Assembly: GCA_018883285.1 (NCBI GenBank) | Contig: VEQJ01000003.1 | Span: 1 to 16,470, forward strand | DNA: 16,470 nucleotides | Origin: Alphaproteobacteria bacterium | Lineage (GTDB): Bacteria > Pseudomonadota > Alphaproteobacteria > CAISOG01 | Direction of reading: 5' to 3' | Part shown: one piece after another, positions 7,524 to 14,252 of the stretch | How positions within the stretch are numbered: the first letter of the stretch is position 1 | Layout: each line of letters starts with the position of its first letter | Notes under the pieces: generated by a model | Databases searched by the model: none | Told to the model about the DNA's origin: nothing | The model's input: only the letters and a program-made list of their open reading frames with translations | Translations under genes and position numbers: made by a program

Positions 7524-8800
7524 TTATCCCATCCATAGACATCATGAATGGCAAAGCCGTTCAGCTGGTACAGGGTGAAAAAATGGCGTTACAGGCGCCT
7601 GAGGATCCGATTGCCCTGGCCAAACAATTTGGCGTGACGGGTGAGGTGGCGGTGATTGATCTGGATGCTGCCATGGGGCAGGGCGATAACCGTGATCTGA
7701 TCAAAACCCTGTGCCGCCATGCCCCCTGTCGCGTGGGTGGCGGGATTCGCAGCCTTGAGGCGGCCAGCGATTGGCTGAACGCGGGGGCGGTGAAGGTCAT
7801 TTTGGGCACTAAGGCTGAGCCGGCGATTTTGTCGCAATTGCCCCGAGATCGGGTGATGGCCGCGGTCGATATGCGCGGCGGCAAGGTGGCGGTTGAGGGG
7901 TGGAAAACGGTGCAGGAAACCGCTGGCCTGACCCGCATGATTGAGCTGCGCGATTGGGTTGGTGGCTTTCTGGTAACCAATATCGACATCGAAGGCACCA
8001 TGGGCGGCTTTGACACCGCGGCGGTGGCGCCGATTTTGGATGCGGCCGCAACCGTTAAGCTGACGATGGCGGGCGGCATTACCACCGCGCAACAGATTGC
8101 CGAATTGGACAAGATGGGGGTGGATGCCCAGGTTGGGATGGCACTTTACACGGGCAAATTGACCATCGCCGATTGTTTGGCGGCCATGATGATTTCTGAC
8201 CGTGCCGACGGCCTGTGGCCAACCGTGGTGGTGGATAGCAACCACCAGGCGCTGGGGCTGGTCTATTCCAACGGCGAAAGCTTGCGGGCGGCGTTGGCGG
8301 AGGGGGCGGGCATTTACCATTCCCGATCGCGCGGCGGTCTGTGGCGCAAGGGTGAAACTTCAGGCGCCCGCCAGAAACTGTTGCGAATTGCGGTGGATTG
8401 CGACCGCGACGCCCTGCAATTCACGGTGCAACAGCTGGGCGATGGCTTTTGCCATTTGGGAACGGCCAGCTGTTTTGAGGCCGATTTTGACAGCCATGGT
8501 GGTATCAGCGCGCTGGTACATCGGATAGATCGCGCGATGCAGGCGGATGATCAGCAATCCTATACCCAAAGATTGCTGACCGAACCGGGGCTGTTAAACG
8601 CCAAAATTCAGGAGGAGGGGGGCGAGCTGGCGATGGCCAATTCCGTGCAGGAGATTGTCGCCGAAACCGCCGATGTTCTGTATTTTGCCGCCGTCAAGCT
8701 GGCGCAACAGCACATTCCCTGGTCAGCCGTTTGGGACGAACTGAACAGCCGTTCCCGCAAACTTGCCCGCCGTGGCGGCGACAGAAAGGCCACATCATGA
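7520..8800 (+). CDS. hisA-hisIE: Trifunctional HisA-HisI-HisE fusion
   Basis: One 426-residue frame from GTG 7520 carries three enzymes. Residues 1-225 are HisA (ProFAR isomerase): Asp7 in IPSIDIMNG and Asp117 in AAVDMRGG are the expected acid/base pair, with phosphate-binding GGGIRS and MAGGITT. Residues about 230-330 are HisI (phosphoribosyl-AMP cyclohydrolase): SRSRGGLWRKGETSG, DCDRDAL (293-299) and the zinc cysteines Cys311 and Cys318 in CHLGTASCF. Residues about 345-420 are HisE (phosphoribosyl-ATP pyrophosphohydrolase): NAKIQEEGGEL and ETADVLYF. The HisI-HisE part has features I recall from fungal HIS4 rather than from common bacterial HisI: DGLWPT, ALGLVYSNGES, SYTQRLL, and a basic tail RRGGDRK. 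The active residues of all three domains appear intact. It overlaps hisF (GTGA) and hisD (ATGA). The fungal likeness is from memory, not an alignment. Confidence 0.9.
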   Translation: MIIPSIDIMNGKAVQLVQGEKMALQAPEDPIALAKQFGVTGEVAVIDLDAAMGQGDNRDLIKTLCRHAPCRVGGGIRSLEAASDWLNAGAVKVILGTKAEPAILSQLPRDRVMAAVDMRGGKVAVEGWKTVQETAGLTRMIELRDWVGGFLVTNIDIEGTMGGFDTAAVAPILDAAATVKLTMAGGITTAQQIAELDKMGVDAQVGMALYTGKLTIADCLAAMMISDRADGLWPTVVVDSNHQALGLVYSNGESLRAALAEGAGIYHSRSRGGLWRKGETSGARQKLLRIAVDCDRDALQFTVQQLGDGFCHLGTASCFEADFDSHGGISALVHRIDRAMQADDQQSYTQRLLTEPGLLNAKIQEEGGELAMANSVQEIVAETADVLYFAAVKLAQQHIPWSAVWDELNSRSRKLARRGGDRKATS

Positions 8801-10122
8801 TCATGCCCATCAAGGATGCTGCCAGCCTGCTGGCGCGCGCCGCAAACCCGCTGCCCGCCGAAGTGTTGGCGGGGGCGCAACAGATTCTTGAGGATGTTCG
8901 CTGCCACGGCCAATCCGCGGTCGAAAACTATGCCGCGCAATGGGATGGATGGGTTGCGGGACAGCCGATGCTGTATGATCGCGCCGCCTGTGAAGCCGCC
9001 CTGGCCAGTTTGCCCGATGAGCCGCGCCAGCTGTTGCAAACCGCGGCGCAACGGATTCGCGCCTTTGCCGCCCGCCAACGCCAGCTGTATCAGGATTTTG
9101 ACATGCCCGCTGGCGCAGAAGGGCTCAGCATGGGGGTGCGCCACATCCCGATTGAACGGGTTGGGTGCTATGCGCCGGGCGGGCGCTATCCCCTGGTATC
9201 CAGCGTGTTGATGACGGTCATTCCCGCCCAGGTTGCGGGGGTGCGGCAGATTGTCTTGGCCTCACCCAACCCAGCCCCCCTGATGTTGGCGGCGGCGGCG
9301 ATTGCGGGCGCGCATGCGGTGTTGGCGATTGGCGGGGCGCAGGCGATTGCCACCCTGGCCTTTGGTGGCGGCCTGATTGACCCCTGTGACATGATTGTTG
9401 GCCCAGGCAATCAATGGGTGGCGGCGGCCAAGCAAATGGTCGCCAATCAGCGCGGCATCGATTTTCTGGCGGGTCCATCCGAATTGCTGATTATTGCCGA
9501 TGACACCGCCAATCCCGCCTGGATTGCCGCCGATTTGTTGGCGCAAGCCGAACATGATACCGAAGCGATTGTCACCCTGTTGACGCCATCGTCCGCCTTG
9601 CTGGCCAGCGTGCAAAATGCCCTGGCCGCCCAGCTGCCCACCCTGCCGCAGCCGAATCAATCAACGGCGCGCGCCGCATTATCCCAGGGCGCCATGGTAC
9701 AGCTTAGTTTGGAACAGGCGGTGCAGCTGGCCAACCAATTGGCGCCAGAACATCTGCAAATCATGACCGAAAACCCATCGCATTGGGGGCAGCAATGCAC
9801 CCAATATGGCGGTATTTTTGTCGGTGCCCGCGCCGCCGAAGTGTTGGGCGACTATGGGCTGGGCCCCAACCACACCCTGCCCACCAACGGGTCGGGGCGC
9901 TTCCACGCGGGGCTATCGGTCAGCAATTTTCTAAAGCCCAAAACCTTTATCACCGATCATGGCGCGGCGGCACACACCCAATCCGCTTCTGATCAGGCCT
10001 CCCCCGCTTTACCCAGCCAGTTGGCACGGGAAATTGCCGCCCTGGCACGGTTAGAGGGGTTGGAGGCGCACGCCCGCGCCGTCGAATGCCGCGCCCCAAA
10101 ATCTGAGGCGTCGATACAGTAG
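8797..10122 (+). CDS. hisD: Histidinol dehydrogenase
   Basis: Zinc enzyme of 441 residues performing the last two steps, histidinol to histidine with two NAD. All key residues are present: zinc ligands Gln250 and His253 (LAQAEHD), Asp352 (LGDYGLGPNHTLPT) and His425 (EGLEAHARA), and the catalytic pair Glu318-His319 (APEHL). The NAD-binding region has IGGAQAIATLAFG and VGPGNQWV. VGCYAPGGRYPL replaces the usual VGLYVPGGTAPL; the RYPL form also occurs in HisD relatives acting on other substrates, but operon position supports histidinol. The start at 8797 overlaps the previous stop (ATGA), with GAAAGG about 7 bases upstream. The stop codon (10120-10122) lies at the junction with the truncated aquaporin gene, so the last few residues may not be ancestral. 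Confidence 0.94.
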   Translation: MIMPIKDAASLLARAANPLPAEVLAGAQQILEDVRCHGQSAVENYAAQWDGWVAGQPMLYDRAACEAALASLPDEPRQLLQTAAQRIRAFAARQRQLYQDFDMPAGAEGLSMGVRHIPIERVGCYAPGGRYPLVSSVLMTVIPAQVAGVRQIVLASPNPAPLMLAAAAIAGAHAVLAIGGAQAIATLAFGGGLIDPCDMIVGPGNQWVAAAKQMVANQRGIDFLAGPSELLIIADDTANPAWIAADLLAQAEHDTEAIVTLLTPSSALLASVQNALAAQLPTLPQPNQSTARAALSQGAMVQLSLEQAVQLANQLAPEHLQIMTENPSHWGQQCTQYGGIFVGARAAEVLGDYGLGPNHTLPTNGSGRFHAGLSVSNFLKPKTFITDHGAAAHTQSASDQASPALPSQLAREIAALARLEGLEAHARAVECRAPKSEASIQ

Positions 10123-10279
10123 CCGCGCCCATTGCAAGAGTATTGGCAAGGAGCGCGATGGCAATGTTTCCGCCTGCGAGGTTCTCCCCCATGATGCCGG
10201 ATCCGATGACGACCGCCAGCAGAAAGGCCGTTCCAAGGAACTCACTAACCAGACGTTGAGACAATGTAAAATTCTTCAT
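10121..10279 (-). pseudogene. Truncated MIP/aquaporin-family channel gene (5' end only)
   Basis: From ATG 10279, reading leftward, about 53 residues match the start of an aquaporin (MIP) channel: RLVSEFLGTAFLLAVVIGSG, then NLAGGNIAIALLANTLA and MGAA. That is the first membrane helix and the run toward the second. The match stops at GAA, within a few bases of the hisD stop codon. Beyond this the frame runs on only as antisense of hisD, with no membrane helices and none of the NPA motifs. A full channel has about 210-230 residues, so most of the gene is missing. The ATG overlaps the DoxX stop by 4 bases (ATGA), so it was translationally coupled to the buf operon. Confidence 0.75.
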
Positions 10280-10719
10280 GACAGGGCCTTCGTGCGGAAA
10301 TGTTTCAATATCCAAAAATCAGCACCGAATTTTCCGCTGCCATGGCTCAATAGAATACCTAAAAGCAGCATCCAGTGATAATGATCCGTTGTCCCAGGAT
10401 AGATGAATAATTCAATAACCATGGTCATGACGAAAAGTCCCAGAGCTGCAAGTGGTGTCATCAAACCCAGAACCAAAAGAACAGGCAGTGACAATTCGGC
10501 GGCTGTCGCCATGTAGGCGGCAACTTCGGGAGGAAGGACTGGAACTTTATACTCATCTGTGAAAAGTGTGATTGTAGAACTCCAGCTTTTTATCTTCACC
10601 AGCCCCGACATCAGGAATACCTTGGCAATCCATAACCTGGCCGCCAGCAAAGCCGCCGATTGGAGCCAGTTGGATTTGGCTGTAAATTTATCCATCATGG
10701 AGCATGCGCATTTGATCAT
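10276..10719 (-). CDS. doxX: DoxX-family membrane protein of the buf operon
   Basis: Small integral membrane protein of 147 residues. Family features are LLAARLWIAKVFLMSGLVKI near the start (helix 1), then DEYKVPVLPPEVAAY and AELSLPVLLVLGL (helix 2). A further helix starts at LAALGLFVMTMVIELFIYPG, and HYHWMLLLGILL follows. Four helices in all fit DoxX/DoxD. DoxX genes are regular members of DUF692/DUF2063 (bufferin) operons, where the product is thought to be a membrane redox or electron-transfer partner; the exact role is not known. It overlaps bufC by 4 bases (ATGA) and the truncated aquaporin by 4 bases. Met8 or Met9 (MMDKF) are possible later starts; the first seven residues include two Cys. 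Confidence 0.85.
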   Translation of the reverse strand: MIKCACSMMDKFTAKSNWLQSAALLAARLWIAKVFLMSGLVKIKSWSSTITLFTDEYKVPVLPPEVAAYMATAAELSLPVLLVLGLMTPLAALGLFVMTMVIELFIYPGTTDHYHWMLLLGILLSHGSGKFGADFWILKHFRTKALS

Positions 10720-11489
10720 GAATAAGTTTCCTTTTTTGTTCGTGCAAATATTCTGAGGATCACGGCTTCGGCGAATTCCTGTTGAAAGGCGTTCATATCG
10801 TGGACGCCTTCTCCGGCGATGGTCATGGCTTCAGCGAAGGAAATGTCTTTTTGACAACAATCCAGAAGTGACGCGAAGGCTGGAGAGGCTTTTCTGATTA
10901 GAACACTGTCATCCGTTGTGCGCCAGACCACAAGTGTGCGCTCTTCCTGCGTAAGCTGGATCGTACTTGGTTCAGCTTTTTGATGCTCTTGCCAGATATC
11001 AAGTGCATTATAGCTCTGTTCAATAACATGAACGCTTGGATGAAGGGCCAAAACAAAAGCAGGATCCGCCGACATAGCTGCAGTCAGTCCATTAAAATCA
11101 ATATTTTCTGCGTCATCGGCGATGCTGGATTGGAAATATGCCCATTCCAGCGCGGCGATGTCGGATAGATACGGCAAGGCTGATGCTGGTACGAAGCCCT
11201 TTAGAAAAGTCGCCAGATCCCCGCCAAACATGTGGCGATTGCCAGCAGGCTGTGGGTGCGCCTTTAAAAAATGCCGTGCGAGCGTTTTGAAAAATTCTTC
11301 GCCCACAATCCGTTTTACAACTGGATAGGCGTTCGCCAAAACGTCAGCCAGACCTAGAGCCGTGTTGTTGCTGTAAATGCTAAGGCGCGCAGGCGAAGAA
11401 GCGGATGCATCAAGAAAGATGGCACTGGTTTGCTCACCTGTATAAATATCGTGCATAAAAGCGGCCTGAATATCACGCAGCGCGGTCAT
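10716..11489 (-). CDS. bufC: BufC-type partner protein (DUF2063)
   Basis: Protein of 257 residues. The N-terminal half has the DUF2063 pattern: QAAFMHDIY at the start, RLSIYSNNTALGLADVLANAYPVVKRIVGEEFF (read in parts) around residues 35-68, and FL..FVPASALPYLSDIAALEWAY around 90-117. In bufferin systems BufC pairs with BufB and delivers the precursor peptide to it. No signal peptide or membrane helix is seen, so it acts in the cytoplasm. Its start lies 17 bases inside the end of bufB and its stop overlaps the DoxX ATG, so translation is coupled on both sides. The C-terminal half is weakly conserved, as is usual in the family. Confidence 0.87.
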   Translation of the reverse strand: MTALRDIQAAFMHDIYTGEQTSAIFLDASASSPARLSIYSNNTALGLADVLANAYPVVKRIVGEEFFKTLARHFLKAHPQPAGNRHMFGGDLATFLKGFVPASALPYLSDIAALEWAYFQSSIADDAENIDFNGLTAAMSADPAFVLALHPSVHVIEQSYNALDIWQEHQKAEPSTIQLTQEERTLVVWRTTDDSVLIRKASPAFASLLDCCQKDISFAEAMTIAGEGVHDMNAFQQEFAEAVILRIFARTKKETYS

Positions 11490-12333
11490 GGCGTTCTCCC
11501 TTCACACGGGTACGTACGTCATCCGCCTTGGCAGCCTCGGCAATCAAAACATCAAGCGCCGGAATATCGGCGTCCCATTCGATCAGAGTTGGCACATCGC
11601 CAAATCTCCGCAACGCATAGGCATAAAGCTCCCAGACTTCCGGATAAACAGGCTTGCCATGGGTATCGAGATAAATTTTCCCCCCATCCTCTAGCTCGTT
11701 GACCTGATATCCAGCCAGGTGAAACTGTTTGACACGACCATCGTCCTTGATGTCCTTGATATAGCTGAGCGCGTAATAACCAAGATTGTGGGCACTGACA
11801 GCGATATTGTTGATATCGAGCAAAAGCCCGCAGCCCGTGCGATCTACCAAAGCGTTCAAAAATTCCGTTTCGGTATAGTCGAGATTGGCGAAGGCCAGAT
11901 AATTAGATGGATTTTCAACAATAATTTGTCTTCCTATTTTATCCTGAAATTCAAGTACATGCGCCGCGAATACATCGAGTGCCTCATTAATAAAGGGGAT
12001 CGGCAACAAGTCGGGCACATGGATATGGCTATACCCACTCCATGTCAGATGATCGGAGACGAACACGGGGTTCATATCCTCCACCAAAGATTTGATTTGC
12101 CGGATATGTTCCTCGTCCAGTCCATCAGCGCGCCCCAGAGAAAGTCCAACGCCGTGCAATGTCACAGGATACATCTCTGAAATCTGTTTCAGCAGTTTAC
12201 GTGGTTGTCCGCCGCCGAAGTAATTTTCCGAATGGGCCTCAAGAAAGCCAATATTTGCTTTTGAATCCAAAAGCTCCCGCACATGCGGCGATCGCAAGCC
12301 GATACCGGATCGTTCGAGCGTGTGTTGCTGCAT
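11473..12333 (-). CDS. bufB: BufB-type multinuclear iron oxidative enzyme (DUF692/MNIO)
   Basis: Protein of 286 residues from ATG 12333, with TAGGAG about 8 bases upstream. The frame extends upstream to 12519, but that part is antisense of bufA. It is a TIM barrel of the DUF692 (MbnB/TglH/ChrH) family with the expected metal-site residues: His60 (HGVGLSLG), His95 (SDHLTW), Glu140/Asn141 (VENPSNY), Asp173/Asn176 and His182 (LLLDINNIAVSAHN), His205 (FHLAGY), Asp223/His225 (LDTHGK) and Glu252/Asp254 (IEWDAD). Family members use two or three iron ions to oxidise cysteines of a precursor peptide. In bufferins they make thiooxazoles that bind copper. The adjacent bufA and bufC indicate that this is the bufferin branch. 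It overlaps bufC by 17 bases. Confidence 0.93.
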   Translation of the reverse strand: MQQHTLERSGIGLRSPHVRELLDSKANIGFLEAHSENYFGGGQPRKLLKQISEMYPVTLHGVGLSLGRADGLDEEHIRQIKSLVEDMNPVFVSDHLTWSGYSHIHVPDLLPIPFINEALDVFAAHVLEFQDKIGRQIIVENPSNYLAFANLDYTETEFLNALVDRTGCGLLLDINNIAVSAHNLGYYALSYIKDIKDDGRVKQFHLAGYQVNELEDGGKIYLDTHGKPVYPEVWELYAYALRRFGDVPTLIEWDADIPALDVLIAEAAKADDVRTRVKGERHDRAA

Positions 12334-12359
12334 GGCGGGAACTCCTAAACTCAGGTGGA

Positions 12360-12626
12360 TTACATTTTCTTGGCAACGGTACCGCCGACGATCTTCTCGC
12401 AGGTGCCCTTCGGAACATAAATCCATTCGCCAGCGGCAGCATCGACTTTGGCTTGACCCGCACAGCTGTGGCCATTCGCTTGACAGTCGTTCTGACCCGC
12501 CTTCACGATACCAGAACACATTTCATAGCCTTCCTTGGCGGCTTGCGCTTCGGGAGCCATCAGGGCGGCACCAGCGACGAAAGCACCAAGAGCGGCGACA
12601 GTCATAAGGGATTTGGAGAGTTTCAT
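12360..12626 (-). CDS. bufA: Bufferin precursor peptide (DUF2282)
   Basis: Small protein of 88 residues. Residues 1-29 are a signal peptide (KLSK, a hydrophobic stretch, then PEAQA before AKEG). The mature part has four cysteines, Cys37, Cys48, Cys55 and Cys76, in the DUF2282 framework: [17 protein letters not shown] and [15 protein letters not shown]. In characterised bufferins the two inner cysteines are modified by BufB/BufC to thiooxazoles, and the peptide is exported to the periplasm to buffer copper. An AGAGGA ribosome site precedes the ATG by about 8 bases, the best in the cluster, as suits a highly made product. First gene of the leftward operon; bufB starts 26 bases after its stop. 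Likely ECF-sigma controlled from the GTAACC box at 12750. Confidence 0.93.
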   Translation of the reverse strand: MKLSKSLMTVAALGAFVAGAALMAPEAQAAKEGYEMCSGIVKAGQNDCQANGHSCAGQAKVDAAAGEWIYVPKGTCEKIVGGTVAKKM

Positions 12627-12723
12627 TGTTTTTTCCTCTTGAGGTTGGTTGTTACGTGGACAAAAAGCGGCACATTCGTTAAAATAACCGCAAACGAGCC
12701 TTTATGACGCGTTCAATCGTGTT

Positions 12724-12750
12724 AATACGTGCCCTTAACGGTCTGGTTAC
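12724..12750 (-). promoter_or_regulatory. ECF-sigma promoter candidate of bufABC-doxX
   Basis: On the minus strand GTAACC (12750-12745) and CGTATT (12729-12724) are separated by exactly 15 bases. The same pair, with the same spacing, occurs facing the sigma gene at 12779-12805. A start near 12717 would leave a 5' leader of about 90 bases before bufA. GTAACC-type -35 and CGT-type -10 boxes are typical of ECF promoters. Confidence 0.7.
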
Positions 12751-12778
12751 ACCTGACTCAACATTTTTCTTCTGGGGT

Positions 12779-12805
12779 GTAACCACGGGCCGATGACAAC
12801 GTATA
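12779..12805 (+). promoter_or_regulatory. ECF-sigma promoter candidate of the sigma/anti-sigma genes
   Basis: GTAACC (12779-12784), 15 bases, CGTATA (12800-12805). It duplicates the bufA-facing element and suggests autoregulation of the sigma gene. The -10 box lies inside the first codons of the longest sigma frame (ATG 12793), which argues that translation of this transcript starts later, at ATG 12829. Confidence 0.6.
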
Positions 12806-13329
12806 ACAGCAATAGATGGGACGAATGGATGCGTGCCGCCCTCAAAGGCGACCAGAACGCTTACCGTCTGCTGCTGACCGATCTTCGGCCATGGCTGACT
12901 GCGTATTTCGGAAAACGAATCCACCGAAACGCCATCGAGGACTTGGTGCAGGATACGTTGATGACTTTACATGCAAAGAGACAGACCTTTGATCCGAACT
13001 ATCCCTTTGGCCCATGGATAGCGGCTGTCGCGCGTCATCGCTGGATTGACCACATGCGCAAGACACTAAAATACGTCGAGACGGAGCTGGATCAAGAATT
13101 CCCATCTCAAGAACATGATCGTGACGAGTGCGCCAAGCACGATGTCAAAACATTGCTTAAACTCATCCCTCTGGCTCAAGCGGAAATGATCGAGATGATC
13201 AAGTTGCAGGAAATGAGCGTCGAAGAAGTCAGCCAGAAGAAAGGGCATAGCCCTTCAAACGTCAAAATCATGGTTCATCGGGGCATGAAAAAGATGATGG
13301 CTGCCGTCGATGAGGTTCAAGATGACTGA
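12793..13329 (+). CDS. sigF: ECF RNA polymerase sigma factor, SigF/ECF16-like
   Basis: Protein of 178 residues from ATG 12793, or 166 from ATG 12829. Sigma region 2 runs from about MRAALKGDQNAYRLLL through AIEDLVQDTLMTLHAKR to PFGPWIAAVARHRWIDHMRK. Region 4 is at LIPLAQAEMIEMIKLQEMSVEEVSQK with recognition helix SPSNVKIMVHRGMKKM. There is no extra domain. The next gene is a DUF1109/NrsF anti-sigma factor, the pairing known for Caulobacter SigF. The 12793 ATG has no clear ribosome site and overlaps the promoter candidate. The 12829 ATG has GGGA about 7 bases upstream. However, DEWM just before Met13 resembles the family pattern DEELM, so I keep the longer form with reserve. It probably transcribes the bufA operon and itself under heavy-metal or oxidative stress. 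Confidence 0.87.
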   Translation: MTTYNSNRWDEWMRAALKGDQNAYRLLLTDLRPWLTAYFGKRIHRNAIEDLVQDTLMTLHAKRQTFDPNYPFGPWIAAVARHRWIDHMRKTLKYVETELDQEFPSQEHDRDECAKHDVKTLLKLIPLAQAEMIEMIKLQEMSVEEVSQKKGHSPSNVKIMVHRGMKKMMAAVDEVQDD

Positions 13330-13963
13330 CCCTCTCATCGATCAACTGGTGGCAGACCTTAGCCCTCGAAAGCCCTTGGTCAATTTTAAATTATGGATGC
13401 ACTGCACAGCGTGCTTGGTTCTGATCGCGGCCATGATATTGGGCCTTATGGGGCTGCGCGGCGACTATGCCCATGCCATTCAAACCGGAGCCATGTTCTG
13501 GAAGCCAGGTCTGTTTTTCCTGGCCTGGCTTGGCAGCGTTATGCTGATCACTGACATTTCGCGTCCATCCGGGAAAATCAAAGGGCTACATCTTATCCCT
13601 CTGGTTATTGGTGTAGCCGTACTGATCTGGCAGTTTGCCGCCCAAACAACACAGTATTCATTTCAGACAATGGTTGAAAGCCTGCAGGACGGTTCTGTTC
13701 CTTACTGCTTGTCGGTGATCCTGGGCAGCGGCGGTGTGGCTTTGATGATGGCTTGGAAATTCTGGTTCTCCAAAACGGCATCGCCGCATCACACTCTTTT
13801 AGGTTTTCTTGCCGGAGTGAGCGCGGGAACATTGGCCGCGACAGCTTACGCTCTTCACTGCGACAGGGATTTCGCCCTGTACATTTCAGTCTATTACGGA
13901 TTTTCTATCTTAGTTTTGGGGATGGTCGGCAGCCTTCTTGGCAAAAAGATGCTGCGTTGGTAG
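13322..13963 (+). CDS. nrsF: NrsF-type membrane anti-sigma factor (DUF1109)
   Basis: Protein of 213 residues with about six membrane helices, beginning with a short cytoplasmic part (MTDPLIDQLVADLSP) that should hold the sigma factor. The DUF1109 ending is present: YALHCDRDF, a last helix, and KKMLRW. Cys129 (VPYCLS) and Cys180 (ALHC) correspond closely in position to the two cysteines I recall as needed for stress sensing in Caulobacter NrsF. The start at 13322 overlaps the sigma stop by 8 bases; a frame from 13310 would add four residues. Expected role: holds the ECF sigma factor at the inner membrane until metal stress releases it. Last gene before a region of broken sequences. Confidence 0.88.
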   Translation: MTDPLIDQLVADLSPRKPLVNFKLWMHCTACLVLIAAMILGLMGLRGDYAHAIQTGAMFWKPGLFFLAWLGSVMLITDISRPSGKIKGLHLIPLVIGVAVLIWQFAAQTTQYSFQTMVESLQDGSVPYCLSVILGSGGVALMMAWKFWFSKTASPHHTLLGFLAGVSAGTLAATAYALHCDRDFALYISVYYGFSILVLGMVGSLLGKKMLRW

Positions 13964-14180
13964 TAAGTTGATTGTTTCATAACTTGAAATTGATCCTCCC
14001 TTTGATAAATAAAAAGGGGAAGCAGTTGGTTTATGCCGCATCAGAATCTTACCAGAGGATGGTTGTCCCCGATATCAAGAGATCCAAGTCTGAAAAAGAT
14101 AATCATTTCGAGAGTTCGAACCGATGGTTCGGATACACAACCAATCATTCTTATCCTTCACCGTCGCCCCCTTATGAGTG

Positions 14181-14252
14181 CAGGCTCATAACCTTCACGC
14201 GCACCCATCCACTGGATGGCTCCGCAGTTCAAATCTGGCCCCCCCGCAACCA
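14181..14252 (+). pseudogene. Relic resembling initiator tRNA-Met
   Basis: CAGGCTCATAACCT (14181-14194) matches the anticodon arm of alphaproteobacterial tRNA-fMet (anticodon CAT) as I recall it. CCGCAGTTCAAATC (14222-14235) and CCCCCGCAACCA (ending 14252) match its T arm and 3' acceptor, including the unusual A before the discriminator A. About 27 extra bases, with the hairpin CCATCC-ACT-GGATGG, separate the two halves. The T arm has single-base losses and gains. No complementary 5' acceptor (CGCGGGG) or D arm is present, so it cannot be a working tRNA. It may be a decayed gene or an attachment-site remnant. Confidence 0.4.

Noticed and set aside
8731..8796. Longer start for hisD
   Set aside because: The 22 added residues overlap the end of the HisE domain. 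ATG 8797 has a ribosome site and the 4-base overlap seen across the operon.
9950..10315. 121-codon minus-strand frame covering the aquaporin start
   Set aside because: Only the part from about 10121 to 10279 is aquaporin-like. The remainder is hisD read backwards, so it is not an intact gene.
12334..12519. 62-residue N-terminal extension of bufB
   Set aside because: These bases are the bufA gene in another frame. The DUF692 homology begins at Met 12333, which has a good ribosome site.
12722..12738. TTAA...TTAAC near the bufA promoter as a CtrA box
   Set aside because: The spacing is nine bases rather than seven, and the segment lies inside the better-supported ECF promoter.
13998..14018. 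CCCTTT/AAAGGG hairpin after nrsF as a terminator
   Set aside because: A 6-bp stem with a 9-base loop and no T run after it on either strand.
14111..14143. TTCGAACC...GGTTCGG...ACCA as a second tRNA 3' end
   Set aside because: The T-stem does not pair around the loop and no acceptor partner exists; only a short inverted repeat remains.
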